Shown: positions 9,160 to 18,618, counted from the first letter of the stretch. The stretch: 64,000 bases of DNA from Nocardia altamirensis NBRC 108246 (GCF_001612685.1 NZ_BDAY01000053.1:1-64000); one strand, 5' to 3'. Notes: generated by a model not told the origin, from the sequence alone. Numbers and translations: made by a program.

Positions 9160-10140
9160 TCAGTCCAGATAATTCGGTGCGGGCGGCCCCGGCGACGGGC
9201 CGAGGACCGACAGCCACCGCTGGTAGATGCGATTCCAGGTGCCGTCGTTGCGGATGCGGTCGAGGGTGCCGTTCACGAAGCGCACGAGGTCGTCGTTGCC
9301 CTGGGAGATGCCGATGCCGTACGGCTCGACGCTGATGCTGTCGCCGACGACCTGGGTGTAGGGGTCCTGCGCGGCGAGCCCGGCCAGGATGGAGTCGTCG
9401 GTGCTGACCGCGTCGACCTGGCGCTGCTGCAAGACGACCAGGCAGTCGGCCCAGGTCGGCACGGTGAGGACGGTCGCGGCGGGTTGATCGTGCCGGATGT
9501 GGTCGAGCGACGTGGTGCCGCGCACGATGCACACCCGCTTGCCTGCCAGGTCGGCGATGCTGTCGATGCCGGAGTTCTTCATCGCAAGCACGCGTTGATT
9601 GGCCCGCAGGTACACGGTGGAGAAGGTCACCTTCTGCCGCCGTTCGCAGGTGATCGTCATGGTTTTCGCGACGATGTCGACGGTGCGGTTCTGTAGTGCG
9701 TTTTCCCGGTCGGCTGAGCCGAGGCTGCGCCATTCGATCAGGTCAGGGCTGCCGAGCAGGTCGCGGGCGATCTCCCTGGCGATGTCGGCGTCGAAACCGA
9801 CGATGGTGCCGGTGATCGGATCGCGGAAGCTGAACAGGTTGCTGCCCGCGTCCAAGCCGACCACCAGTCGGCCGCGGGCGCGGATCGCGTCGATCGCGAG
9901 CCCCCGGGCCGCTGGGCCGCCGCCTGCCGGGCGCAGGCTGGCCGTCGGGTCGCCGCACTGCTGGCCGGCCGGTGTCGGGATCGGCGAATCCGTCAACACC
10001 GGAATGGCTTTGGCGGGCAGCGGGGGATCGGTGTACTTGACTGTCTTGGCAGGCAGCCCGGATGGCGCCTCGTTGGTGCAGCCGCCGACCAGCGCCACGG
10101 CGGCGATCGCGATGGCCAGCAGGGCGCGCCCCGGTCTCAC
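9160..10140 (-). CDS. glnH: Glutamine/amino-acid-binding lipoprotein GlnH
   Basis: 326 aa from a GTG at 10140. The N-terminus is a lipoprotein signal: RPGR, a hydrophobic stretch, then lipobox VGGC around residue 20. The rest is a periplasmic amino-acid-binding fold (SBP_bac_3) with the VGLDAGSNLFSF start of the domain. The start overlaps the glnX stop in a GTGA, so the two are translationally coupled. In mycobacteria GlnH binds Asp, Glu or Asn and passes the signal through GlnX to PknG instead of serving an ABC transporter; no permease gene lies nearby here, consistent with that role. Confidence 0.93.
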   Translation of the reverse strand: MRPGRALLAIAIAAVALVGGCTNEAPSGLPAKTVKYTDPPLPAKAIPVLTDSPIPTPAGQQCGDPTASLRPAGGGPAARGLAIDAIRARGRLVVGLDAGSNLFSFRDPITGTIVGFDADIAREIARDLLGSPDLIEWRSLGSADRENALQNRTVDIVAKTMTITCERRQKVTFSTVYLRANQRVLAMKNSGIDSIADLAGKRVCIVRGTTSLDHIRHDQPAATVLTVPTWADCLVVLQQRQVDAVSTDDSILAGLAAQDPYTQVVGDSISVEPYGIGISQGNDDLVRFVNGTLDRIRNDGTWNRIYQRWLSVLGPSPGPPAPNYLD

Positions 10141-11531
10141 CGGTACTCCCGCAGCCGAGGCCAGAGCCCGATGCCGACGCAGCCCGCGGCGGTGATGCCG
10201 AGCACCAGCGCGCCGGGGGCCATGAAGTCGAGTGCTCGTGCCGCCCGGGAGATGTTGTCGCGCAACGTGTCCCGTGTCTTGTTGATGCCTTGCTCCAATG
10301 CTTTGTCCAATGCGTCCACTTGCGCGGCGGCATCCGCGGCGCCAGGGCCGGTCGCCACCGTCGCCGCGCCGTTGTAGTCGCCGCGTGCCAGTGTGTCGTT
10401 CATCCGCTGATGCGCGACCCGCCAACGGCCAAGCGCAGGAATGGCATTGCGCACGTCCTCGGCGGCGGGCGCGGACTTCGGGTAACCGCCGAGCAATTCG
10501 GCGAGGCGGGCGATGTTCGCGTCGTAGGTCCGGTCGTAGTCGCCGGTCGCGTCCCGGCTCACCAGTTTCAACGTCTCCGCCGAACGCGCCTGCTGCGCCA
10601 GGATCCGGCTCTCGGTCAGCCGGGAGGCGGGCACCGCGCCGTCGTCGCGGCCGTGGATCATCGACGCGGCCGACACCGATCCCGCGATCACCGTCCACGC
10701 CAACAACATCAGCACCGCGCCCGAGGCGAGGAGCAGCCCGGGATTGAGCACGCGCCGCCAGCGCTTCGCCAAATCGATCTGGCCCCACACCAGTGCCGCC
10801 GCGGTGACGAGCAACAGCACGATGGCGGTCCACGGCGGCCGGACGTGGTTGCGCTGTGCTTCGGTCACCGCCGCCGAGCGACGGTTCTGCAGCTCTTCGG
10901 CCATCGGCAGCACCGTCGTCTGCATCTGGTTCGACGCTTCGCTGAGATAGGCGGCGCCGACCGGATATCCGCTGCGATTGTTCGTCCGCGCGGTCTCCAC
11001 CACCCCCGTGTACACCGGCAGGCTGGTGGCAATTCCGGTGCGCAACTGGGTATCCGCGCTGTCGACGCCAACGGCGATGGGTCCGGCGGCGCGTCCGGAC
11101 TGGCCGACCAATTCCGCGGCGGCCTCGCCGATCGCCTGGCTGTACCGATCGCGGACCGACTGCGGCTCCAGCCCACCCGCGATGAACGCGGTGCTCGCCG
11201 CCGCGTCGGCGATGGACAACGACGTATAGAGGCGGTGCGCCGAATACGCGTCCGGTTCGGTGTCGTCGAGCAGGACGTCCAGTGCTTGCTGCCGCTCGCC
11301 CACCGTCGCGGCGGTCACCCACCCGGCGGCCACGCACAGCCCGATGAGCAACAGCCCGATCGCGATCAACCGCCCCGGCGAGGACTTGGCGAACAGCCGC
11401 AACCTGGTCGGGTCGAGCTGTTCGCGTAGGACCATGCTGCGCAGGACAGCGGGGCTGTCCCTTGCGCCTGGCTCGGCGGTCTCTGACGGCTGAAGCATTG
11501 CCGTCGTCTGCTCGGTCCGAGCCATGTCCAC
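10137..11531 (-). CDS. glnX: Membrane sensor GlnX
   Basis: 464 aa membrane protein matching M. tuberculosis Rv0412c in position and layout. Four hydrophobic segments are visible: one after a cytoplasmic N-terminus (about residues 55-75), a long outside domain, two close together (about 220-285), and a C-terminal one (about 435-455). The outside domain is helical and Ala-rich, resembling chemoreceptor-like sensor domains. It is first in the glnX-glnH-pknG operon and is proposed to relay GlnH ligand binding to PknG. It is divergent from mutT3 with 168 bp between. Confidence 0.9.
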   Translation of the reverse strand: MDMARTEQTTAMLQPSETAEPGARDSPAVLRSMVLREQLDPTRLRLFAKSSPGRLIAIGLLLIGLCVAAGWVTAATVGERQQALDVLLDDTEPDAYSAHRLYTSLSIADAAASTAFIAGGLEPQSVRDRYSQAIGEAAAELVGQSGRAAGPIAVGVDSADTQLRTGIATSLPVYTGVVETARTNNRSGYPVGAAYLSEASNQMQTTVLPMAEELQNRRSAAVTEAQRNHVRPPWTAIVLLLVTAAALVWGQIDLAKRWRRVLNPGLLLASGAVLMLLAWTVIAGSVSAASMIHGRDDGAVPASRLTESRILAQQARSAETLKLVSRDATGDYDRTYDANIARLAELLGGYPKSAPAAEDVRNAIPALGRWRVAHQRMNDTLARGDYNGAATVATGPGAADAAAQVDALDKALEQGINKTRDTLRDNISRAARALDFMAPGALVLGITAAGCVGIGLWPRLREYR

Positions 11532-11699
11532 CTCCCCAGTCTGGGCCGCATTCGCGGATTTCTCGACGGGATCGACCGGATAGCCGATCGCGCTGTGCTA
11601 GTTGTCGCGGAGTTTATTGTGGTCGTAGTGGTGCCGCGGCGTGTGAAACACCCCTGATTGGCAGTGTGACGTGGCACCCGAGTTGCTGGATGAGGATGG

Positions 11700-12380
11700 G
11701 TGCGAATGCGTGGTGACGGTGACGGCTGGTCGCGCGACCCCGATGGATTGCGGCGGTGGGGCCGGTTCGGCGCCGCCGGACTGCTGCTGCGTGCCCCGCT
11801 CGCGGACGGCGGATCCGCGGTGCTGATGCAGCATCGCGCGCCGTGGAGTCATCAGGGCGGCACCTGGGCGCTGCCCGGCGGCGCCCGCGACAGCCACGAG
11901 ACGCCGGTGCATGCCGCGGTGCGTGAGGCGTGGGAGGAAGCGGGCATCAACCCCGCCGATGTTCGGGTGCGCAGCGAGCGGGTGACCGCGTCCGTCCCGA
12001 GCGGGTGGACCTACACCACGGTGGTCGCCGACGCCGTGACGACCCTGCCGACCAGCCGAAACCGGGAGAGCTCCGAGCTCGCCTGGATTCCGGAGGCCGA
12101 GGTCGATGCCAGGCTGCTGCACCCGGGGTTCGCCGCGGCATGGCCCGCGTTGCGCGCCGCCCCCGCCCGCGTCTGCCCCGACGAGCTCGAGTCCGACCGC
12201 GCCGTCGCCGCCGCACTGCCGCGCACGGTCGACCTCGCCGACCAAGGATTCTTCTGGCTGCACACCGATCCCGACGGGCCAGGCGACTGCGTCCGGATCG
12301 TCGATCCCGACGCCGCGTCGCACAACGGCGCTTCCGTCGATTCGGTGCTCTCGCTCACCCGAGGCCAAGTGCTGTCCTGA
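11700..12380 (+). CDS. mutT3: Nudix hydrolase (MutT3-like)
   Basis: 226 aa. The Nudix box spans about residues 61-83 (GARDSHE through REAWEEAGI) with all metal-binding glutamates. MutT-type enzymes clear oxidised nucleotides such as 8-oxo-dGTP; M. tuberculosis Rv0413 (mutT3) holds the same position. Start is GTG at 11700 or ATG at 11706; no strong ribosome site separates them. The convergent thiE ends 14 bp downstream. Confidence 0.9.
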   Translation: MRMRGDGDGWSRDPDGLRRWGRFGAAGLLLRAPLADGGSAVLMQHRAPWSHQGGTWALPGGARDSHETPVHAAVREAWEEAGINPADVRVRSERVTASVPSGWTYTTVVADAVTTLPTSRNRESSELAWIPEAEVDARLLHPGFAAAWPALRAAPARVCPDELESDRAVAAALPRTVDLADQGFFWLHTDPDGPGDCVRIVDPDAASHNGASVDSVLSLTRGQVLS

Positions 12381-12394
12381 CGAGGTTCGCTCGC

Positions 12395-13096
12395 TCACGA
12401 GGAATTCGCGAGCAGCACCGATTTCAGTTCGCGTGCCGCGGTCTGCGGGTCGTTCGCCTCGGTGATCGCGCGCACCACGACGATGCGATCCGCGCCCGCC
12501 GCCAGCGCATCCGGCAGGTTTTCCAGGTCGATGCCGCCGATCGCGAACCACGGCCTGGTCGGATGGGCGTCCGCGGTGGATCGGACCAACTCGATGCCTG
12601 CGGCCTGCCTGCCCGGCTTGGTCGGGGTCGCGTACACCGGTCCGGTGCAGAAGTAATCGATGTGTTCGTCGATCGCGGCGAGCCCGGCCTGTGCCCGGTT
12701 GTGGGTGGAGCGCCCGATCACCACGTCCGGTCCGAGGATGCGGCGCGCGTACCAGGGCGGCAGGTCACCCTGCCCGAGGTGCAGGATGTCGGCGCCTGCG
12801 GCGAGCGCGATATCGGCGCGATCGTTCACCGCGACCAGCGCGCCGTGCCTGCGGGCCGCCGCCTTGAGCTCGGCTAGCGCGCCCAACTCGGCGCGCGCTT
12901 CCAGCGGGCCGAACTTCGCCTCGCCGGGCGAACCCTTGTCTCTGAGCTGGATGATGTCGACTCCACCCGCGAGCGCGGCTTCCGCGAACCTGGCGAGATC
13001 GCCCTTCTCCCGTCGGGCGTCGGTGCAGAGATAGAGCCGAGCGGTGGCCAAGCGCTCCCGTGGCGATGCGGGTCGATGGGGGTGGGAGGGTTGCAC
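12395..13096 (-). CDS. thiE: Thiamine-phosphate synthase
   Basis: 233 aa from GTG at 13096, close to the 222 aa M. tuberculosis protein. Joins HMP-pyrophosphate to the thiazole phosphate to make thiamine phosphate. The TIM-barrel signatures are present: IQLRDKG, VNDRADIALAAGADILHLGQGD and STHN. The open frame continues upstream past this GTG, but the homologous part starts just after it. It is divergent from thiO with only about 55-64 bp between the starts, too short for a TPP riboswitch. Confidence 0.95.
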   Translation of the reverse strand: MQPSHPHRPASPRERLATARLYLCTDARREKGDLARFAEAALAGGVDIIQLRDKGSPGEAKFGPLEARAELGALAELKAAARRHGALVAVNDRADIALAAGADILHLGQGDLPPWYARRILGPDVVIGRSTHNRAQAGLAAIDEHIDYFCTGPVYATPTKPGRQAAGIELVRSTADAHPTRPWFAIGGIDLENLPDALAAGADRIVVVRAITEANDPQTAARELKSVLLANSS

Positions 13097-13160
13097 GCCC
13101 TCGACCGTAGCCGCGCTAACGTGGTGATGCGAACGGCGGCGTGAGAGGCAGGTGGAGCGA

Positions 13161-14255
13161 ATGCGGACACTGGCCGTCGTCGGTGGCGGCGTCATCGGCC
13201 TCGGTGTGGCCTGGCGGGCCGCCGAGGCGGGTTGGTCGGTCAGCCTGTTCGATCCGGCCGTCGGCACCGGCGCCTCCTGGGTCGCGGGTGGCATGCTCGC
13301 GCCGTTGTCCGAGGGCTGGCCGGGGGAGGACCTGGTGCTCGCGTTCGGCGCCGCATCGCTGGCGCGCTGGCCCGATTTCGCCGCCAGGCTCGAAAAGGCC
13401 TCGGGTGTCTCGGTCTTCGTCGCCGACTCGACATTGACCGTCGCGCTGGACGCGGCCGACGCCGCCGATCTGCGCACCGTCGCCGACTGGGTCGGTGGCC
13501 GTGGTCACGAACTCCAGGTCGTCGACCGGGCAGGCGTGCGCGCGCTGGAGCCGATGCTCGCGCGTACGGTGCGGGCCGGGCTGCACGCGCCCGAACCCGC
13601 GATCGACAATCGCCGCTTGCTCGCCGCGCTGCGCCAGGCGGCGGAGACGGCGGGCGTGCGGTTCCATGCCGAATCGGTGGACGCGCTGGACGCGCTCCCG
13701 CACGATCGGATCGTCCTCGCCGCCGGTGCGGCCGTCGCCCGGCTGTGGCCTGGGCTGCCGGTCCGCCCGGTCAAGGGCGAGATCTTGCGCTTGCGCGCCC
13801 GCCCAGGCGTTGCCCCTGCCCCGAGCCGGGTGGTCCGGGCCAGGGTGCACGGACGCGCGGTGTACCTGGTGCCCCGCGCCGACGGAATCGTGGTCGGCGC
13901 AACACAATACGAGGCAGGTTTCGACACCGCGGTGACCGTCGCCGGTGTCCGTGACCTGATCGCCGACGCCGAGGCGATCTTTCCCGGCATCGGCGAATAC
14001 GAGCTGGCCGAGGCCAACGCGGGCTCGCGACCGGGCACCCCGGACAACCTGCCCCTGCTCGGCCCGCTGACCGACCGGGTGCTGGCCGCCACCGGCCACG
14101 GCCGCAACGGCATGCTGACCATGCCGCTCACCGTGGACGCGGTGCTCGCCCAGCTCGCCGGAACACCGTTGCCCGAGGCGGAACCCGCCGACCCGCAACG
14201 TTTCTCGACGGCGCACCCGTCGTCGCCCTTGTCATCCGCAGGAGGTATTCGATGA
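13161..14255 (+). CDS. thiO: Glycine oxidase ThiO
   Basis: 364 aa from ATG 13161; a GTG at 13152 is an alternative (367 aa). FAD-dependent oxidation of glycine to iminoglycine, the nitrogen donor for the thiazole ring in aerobes. An ADP-binding GGGVIGLG motif lies within the first 20 residues, followed by GASWVAGGMLAP, the family hallmark, and a C-terminal ATGHGRNGMLTMP block. It leads the thiO-thiS-thiG operon; its stop overlaps the thiS ATG by 4 bases. Confidence 0.95.
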   Translation: MRTLAVVGGGVIGLGVAWRAAEAGWSVSLFDPAVGTGASWVAGGMLAPLSEGWPGEDLVLAFGAASLARWPDFAARLEKASGVSVFVADSTLTVALDAADAADLRTVADWVGGRGHELQVVDRAGVRALEPMLARTVRAGLHAPEPAIDNRRLLAALRQAAETAGVRFHAESVDALDALPHDRIVLAAGAAVARLWPGLPVRPVKGEILRLRARPGVAPAPSRVVRARVHGRAVYLVPRADGIVVGATQYEAGFDTAVTVAGVRDLIADAEAIFPGIGEYELAEANAGSRPGTPDNLPLLGPLTDRVLAATGHGRNGMLTMPLTVDAVLAQLAGTPLPEAEPADPQRFSTAHPSSPLSSAGGIR

Positions 14256-14470
14256 CTTCGACATCCATCCCCATCGGCGTCACCGTGAACGGCACCGATC
14301 ACGAGTTCGCCGAAACCCTCACGGTGCGTGAGCTGCTCAGCAGGCTGGAGCTGCCGTCGCAGGGCATCGCGCTCGCGGTGGACGGCGCGGTGTTCCCGAA
14401 GTCCCGCTGGGACGAGCCGGTCGGGCGCGGGTGGCAGATCGAGGTGCTGACGGCGGTCCAGGGTGGCTGA
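14252..14470 (+). CDS. thiS: Sulfur carrier protein ThiS
   Basis: 72 aa ubiquitin-like protein ending in Gly-Gly, the residue pair that becomes a thiocarboxylate and delivers sulfur to ThiG. An AGGAGG lies 7 bases before the ATG. Overlaps thiO by 4 bases and thiG by 8, so the three are translated as a unit. ThiF or MoeB, needed to adenylate ThiS, is not in this window. Confidence 0.95.
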   Translation: MTSTSIPIGVTVNGTDHEFAETLTVRELLSRLELPSQGIALAVDGAVFPKSRWDEPVGRGWQIEVLTAVQGG

Positions 14471-15227
14471 GGATTACGCGCCGCTGCGGATCGCGGACCG
14501 GGAGTTCGGTTCTCGGCTCATCATGGGCACCGGTGGCGCGGACAACCTTGCCGTGCTCGAGGAGGCGCTGGTCGCCTCCGGCACCGAGCTCACGACGGTC
14601 GCCATGCGCCGGGTCGACGCCGCGGGCGGCACCGGCGTGCTCGATCTGTTGAAGCGCCTCGACATCGCGCCGCTGCCCAACACCGCGGGGTGTCGCACCG
14701 CCGCGGAGGCGGTGCTCACCGCGCAGCTGGCCCGCGAGGCGCTCGGCACCGACTGGGTCAAGCTGGAGGTGGTCGCCGACGACCGGACCCTGCTGCCCGA
14801 TCCGATCGAATTGCTCACCGCCGCAGAGCAGTTGGTCGACGACGGTTTCGTCGTGCTGCCCTACACCACGGACGACCCGATCCTGGCGCGTCGGCTCGAG
14901 GACGCGGGCTGCGTCGCGGTGATGCCGCTCGGGGCGCCGATCGGCACCGGCCTCGGCATCGGCAACCCGCACAACATCGAGATGATCGTCGCGGAGGCGA
15001 AGGTCCCCGTCATTCTGGACGCGGGCATCGGCACCGCCAGTGACGCCGCCCTCGCCATGGAGCTCGGCTGCTCGGCGGTCCTGCTCGCCACCGCGGTGAC
15101 CAGAGCCCGTCGACCCGAAGTGATGGCCGCGGCCATGGCGGCCGCCGTGCGCGCGGGCTATCTGGCGCGCGAGGCGGGGCGAATTCCCAAGCGCTTCTGG
15201 GCACAGGCGTCCTCGCCCGCCCGCTGA
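14463..15227 (+). CDS. thiG: Thiazole synthase ThiG
   Basis: 254 aa from a GTG inside the thiS 3' end. Condenses 1-deoxyxylulose-5-phosphate, iminoglycine and ThiS-thiocarboxylate into the thiazole phosphate. Conserved blocks: SRLIMGTGG near the start, LKLE-equivalent VKLEVV with the Schiff-base lysine, CVAVMPLGAPIGTG and PVILDAGIGTASDA. Completes thiOSG, in the same order as Rv0415-Rv0417. Confidence 0.96.
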   Translation: MAEDYAPLRIADREFGSRLIMGTGGADNLAVLEEALVASGTELTTVAMRRVDAAGGTGVLDLLKRLDIAPLPNTAGCRTAAEAVLTAQLAREALGTDWVKLEVVADDRTLLPDPIELLTAAEQLVDDGFVVLPYTTDDPILARRLEDAGCVAVMPLGAPIGTGLGIGNPHNIEMIVAEAKVPVILDAGIGTASDAALAMELGCSAVLLATAVTRARRPEVMAAAMAAAVRAGYLAREAGRIPKRFWAQASSPAR

Positions 15228-15384
15228 CCTGGGCGATTGTCGAAAGGCGGCCGCTCAGGGGGCGGTCCGCCTTTGGTCAGGGTCTCGGTCGGGGTAGGCA
15301 GGGGGTGCGGTCATCCTCAGGGATGAGGAGACACGAAACTTTGTAGTGACGCGCAGCGCGGAGTTTTCCGGAATGCTGGTCACC

Positions 15385-16329
15385 ATGATCGAGCTGAGAG
15401 GGCTGACCAAGCACTACGGGCAGACCGTTGCGGTTCAGGATCTCTCCTTCACCGTTCGTCCAGGACAGGTGACAGGGTTCCTTGGCCCGAACGGCGCCGG
15501 TAAGTCGACGACGATGCGGATGATCCTCGGGCTGGACAAGCCCACCGCGGGAACCGCACTCATTCAAGGCAAGCCGTACCGAGAACTGGACCATCCCTTG
15601 CGTACCGTCGGCGCGCTGCTCGACGCGAAGTGGGTGCACCCGAATCGTTCGGCGCGCGCCCACCTCGAGTGGATGGCCGCCTCCAACGACATCCCCAAGT
15701 CGCGGGTGGAGGACGTGCTGCGGCTGGTCGGCCTGTCCGAGGTGGCAGGCAAGGCCGCTGGCGGTTTCTCCCTCGGCATGTCCCAGCGGCTCGGCCTGGC
15801 CGGCGCGCTGCTCGGCGACCCGCAGGTGCTGCTGTTCGACGAGCCGGTCAACGGCCTCGACCCGGAGGGCATCCTGTGGATCCGCCGGTTCATGCAGCGA
15901 CTGGCCGCCGAGGGCCGCACGGTGCTGGTCTCCAGCCACCTGCTCTCGGAGATGGCGCAGACCGCCGAGCACCTCGTGGTGATCGGGCGCGGCCAGCTGA
16001 TCTCCGATTCGACCACCCAGGAATTCATCGAGCGCGCCTCCGAGCAGTCGGTGCGGGTGCGCAGCCCCCAGCTCGACCAGCTGCGCAGCGTGCTCACCTC
16101 CAACGGCATGACGGTCAAGGAAGACGGATCAGGCCAGGACGGCCCCGCGCTCGTCGTGGCTGGCGTGACCAGTGACGCGGTCGGCAAGCTGGCAGGCGCC
16201 AACGACATCACCCTGTTCGAGCTCGCGCCGCAGCGTGCCTCGCTCGAGGAGGCGTTCATGCGGATGACCGGTGGCGCCGTGCAGTACCACGGCGAAGGCT
16301 TCGATCAGGTGATGGGAGGTGCGCTCTGA
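15385..16329 (+). CDS. ABC transporter ATP-binding protein (drug/daunorubicin type)
   Basis: 314 aa from ATG 15385; an in-frame ATG at 15373 would add four residues. Complete ATPase: Walker A GPNGAGKST, signature SLGMSQRLGL (a variant of LSGGQ), Walker B LLFDEP and H-loop SSHLL. The C-terminal 90 residues form the extension seen in ABC-2 type exporters. The stop overlaps the permease start (TGATG), so it pairs with one membrane subunit to form an exporter. Substrate unknown. Confidence 0.9.
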   Translation: MIELRGLTKHYGQTVAVQDLSFTVRPGQVTGFLGPNGAGKSTTMRMILGLDKPTAGTALIQGKPYRELDHPLRTVGALLDAKWVHPNRSARAHLEWMAASNDIPKSRVEDVLRLVGLSEVAGKAAGGFSLGMSQRLGLAGALLGDPQVLLFDEPVNGLDPEGILWIRRFMQRLAAEGRTVLVSSHLLSEMAQTAEHLVVIGRGQLISDSTTQEFIERASEQSVRVRSPQLDQLRSVLTSNGMTVKEDGSGQDGPALVVAGVTSDAVGKLAGANDITLFELAPQRASLEEAFMRMTGGAVQYHGEGFDQVMGGAL

Positions 16330-17090
16330 TGGGCGTGCTGGCAGCAGAACGAATCAAGCTCACCTCGACCAAGTCGCCGTGGTGGTGCTCGGCCATCGTG
16401 GTTGTGCTCGGCATCGGCCTGGCCGCGCTGTTCTCCCTCGTGGTGAAGTCCTCCGGCGATGAGCCGACGCAGGGCACGCCGACCCTGGATGTGAGCACTG
16501 CGACCTCCGGCGTTGTCGGCTTCGGCGTGATGGTCCTGATGATCATGGCCGCGTTGACGGTGACCAGCGAATACCGCTTCGGGGTCATCCGGACGACGTT
16601 CCAGGCCGTGCCGAATCGGATCAAGGTGCTGACCACCAAGACCTTGCTGGTCGGCGGGTTCAGTGCCGTGCTCACCACGGTGCTCGCCTTCGTCGCCGTC
16701 GGCGTCGCCAAGGCCATCGGTGGATCGGCGCCGGGCGCGAACCTCGACCTGGACGGGCAATGGCGTGCCGTCTACGGCATTCCGATCTACGCGTTCCTGA
16801 TGATCGCGGTCGCCATCGGTGTCGGCGTCCTGGTCCGGCAGTCCGCGGCGGCGATCTCGCTGATCGTGCTGTGGTCGCTGCTGATCGAGCCGCTGCTCGG
16901 CGCCTTCGGTAGCTTCGGCCGCAACGTCGGGCCGTTCCTGCCCTTCCAGAACGCCAGCCACTTTCTCAGCGTCTCGGAGTCGGGCGCCAACTGGCACTGG
17001 GGTCCGTGGGGCAGCCTGCTGTACTTCGTCGCCTTCGTCGCGATCGTCTACGGCGCCGCGCTGATCATGATCAACCAGCGCGACGCGTAA
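16329..17090 (+). CDS. ABC-2 type membrane permease
   Basis: 253 aa with about six hydrophobic segments, the usual topology of ABC-2 permeases, and a TSEYRFGVIRTTF block typical of the family. One-base overlap with the ATPase gene shows translational coupling. A long terminator follows the gene. Nothing in the sequence shows what is exported. Confidence 0.87.
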   Translation: MGVLAAERIKLTSTKSPWWCSAIVVVLGIGLAALFSLVVKSSGDEPTQGTPTLDVSTATSGVVGFGVMVLMIMAALTVTSEYRFGVIRTTFQAVPNRIKVLTTKTLLVGGFSAVLTTVLAFVAVGVAKAIGGSAPGANLDLDGQWRAVYGIPIYAFLMIAVAIGVGVLVRQSAAAISLIVLWSLLIEPLLGAFGSFGRNVGPFLPFQNASHFLSVSESGANWHWGPWGSLLYFVAFVAIVYGAALIMINQRDA

Positions 17091-17420
17091 AACCAGACCA
17101 CCCGAGTTGCCTTCCCTCGCCACTCGGGTTGTGGGCGCCGACCTTGTCGGGAGGATCGCGCGCCCCCTGCACCGCCCCGCCACTGCCCGGCGGACGGTGT
17201 GACCACCGGCCCGGTGTGAATTCCCCTTTCACACCGGGCCGGTGGTGTTGTGGGAGGGCGGCATTATTGCGGGCTGATGGCTCATGTGAATACTGCGGAA
17301 ACTGTGAAATATGCCGCTGTGTCGGCGTGAAATCCGCGAGTAGAGTCGGGGCCAGCAACCAGCTCGTTATCTATCCGCGGCCCCAATGATGTGCCCGCTT
17401 CGTCCGTCGGGAGGTAGCAG
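17091..17420. other. Intergenic region, ABC permease to cyclase
   Basis: 330 bp without a credible gene. It contains a weak 8-bp stem at 17100-17129, the strong hairpin at 17202-17246, and presumably the cyclase promoter in its last 150 bp. Confidence 0.6.
17202..17246 (+). terminator. Strong terminator hairpin
   Basis: Perfect 18-bp stem (17202-17219 with 17229-17246) and a 9-base loop, downstream of the ABC exporter operon. No T tract, as is common in high-GC actinobacteria. Confidence 0.8.
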
Positions 17421-18398
17421 GTGGCCATGATCAGTGATCCGCCAGCCGCAGGTCGGCTGAGATACCCTCTGGGCGTGAGCGAAACACCTTCCGGCGGTGC
17501 TGCGCCAGGGTCGGAGCCGGAAGACAACGACGGCATCCCCCCCGAGGTCACCATCCCGCTGGTGCCCGTCGATGGCGACGGACCCCTCCGGCGATCGGGG
17601 GCTGGACTGCGCAAGGGTCAGCTCTCCTCGCTGATGAATGTCGCGAACAACCGATCGGATCTGATCGGCGTGCTCCGCAAGGCGCGTGAGCAGCTCCCCG
17701 GTGACCCGTCTTTCGGTGATCCACTGTCGGTTTCGGGCCCCGGCGGCGCCCGTGCGGTGGCCCGCGCCGCCGACAAACTGGTCGGTGACACTCCGAGCGC
17801 GGCCAGGGAGATCGGCTTCGGCGCGCTGCAGGTCTGGCAGGCCATGCTGGAGCGCGTCGGCCGCGGCAAAGGTAACGCAGAGGTAACTGTGATGTTCACC
17901 GATCTGGTGGCGTTCTCCAGCTGGTCCCTCTCCGCGGGCGACGAGGCGACGCTGGAACTGCTGCGCAGGGTCGCGAAGGCCATCGAGCCGCCGATCGCCG
18001 AACGCGGCGGTCAGGTGGTCAAGCGGATGGGCGACGGCGTGATGGCCGTGTTCCCCTCGGCCGAACGCGCGGTCCGTGCCGCGATCAATGCCAAGCGCAA
18101 CCTGGTCGACGTCAAGGTGCGCGACTACCGCCCGCAGATGCGGATCGGGCTGCACACCGGTTCGCCGAGGGAGATCGGCGGCGACTGGCTCGGCGTCGAC
18201 GTCACCATCGCGGCGCGCGTGATGGAAGCGGGCGGCAACGGCAACACCATGCTGTCCGAGGCGACGCTGGAGGCGTTGCGACCCGAGACCCTCACGGAGC
18301 TCGGCTACGCGGTGAAGCCGTACCGCCGCAGCTTCTTTGCCGCACCACTGAGCGGAGTCCCAGAGGACCTGCGGATCTTCCGGCTCTCCGAAGGCTGA
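17421..18398 (+). CDS. Class III adenylate/guanylate cyclase
   Basis: 325 aa. GGGAGG at 17409-17414 sits 6 bases before the GTG at 17421, which decides the start; a GTG at 17475 is a weaker option. The N-terminal 140 residues resemble the helical regulatory region of other actinobacterial cyclases. The catalytic domain begins near residue 153 with VMFTDLVAFS (first metal Asp), then KRMGDGVMAVF (adenine-specifying Lys and second metal Asp) and DWLGVDVTIAARV. In that last block the Asp and Arg are kept, but the usual transition-state Asn is Thr. No membrane segment is seen. Probably makes cAMP; activity is uncertain given the Thr. Confidence 0.9.
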   Translation: MAMISDPPAAGRLRYPLGVSETPSGGAAPGSEPEDNDGIPPEVTIPLVPVDGDGPLRRSGAGLRKGQLSSLMNVANNRSDLIGVLRKAREQLPGDPSFGDPLSVSGPGGARAVARAADKLVGDTPSAAREIGFGALQVWQAMLERVGRGKGNAEVTVMFTDLVAFSSWSLSAGDEATLELLRRVAKAIEPPIAERGGQVVKRMGDGVMAVFPSAERAVRAAINAKRNLVDVKVRDYRPQMRIGLHTGSPREIGGDWLGVDVTIAARVMEAGGNGNTMLSEATLEALRPETLTELGYAVKPYRRSFFAAPLSGVPEDLRIFRLSEG

Positions 18399-18456
18399 AA
18401 TTTTTTGGCCGCGCGGGTGCTCGTAAGATTCGCGCTGTACGAGGTGGGGTAGCGGG

Positions 18457-18618
18457 TCAGCTTCCGATCCACCAGGCAGCACCGCCGGCTATGGCCAGTG
18501 CTGCGCAGACTGCGAGTCCGATGGACAGCGGGCGGGCGGTTTTCCAGGTTGTGTAGGCGCCGCCGAGCAGGAATCCGGCGAGGGCGAACAGCAGGATCAC
18601 GGTGACATCGGTGGGCAC
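18457..18618 (-). CDS. Small two-helix membrane protein
   Basis: 53 aa from GTG 18618. Two hydrophobic segments (about residues 5-22 and 30-50) flank a short basic turn (TTWKTARP). A longer open frame exists upstream, but only this part has a membrane-protein character. Function unknown. It is convergent with the cyclase gene and divergent from the acyl-CoA operon. Confidence 0.6.
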   Translation of the reverse strand: MPTDVTVILLFALAGFLLGGAYTTWKTARPLSIGLAVCAALAIAGGAAWWIGS

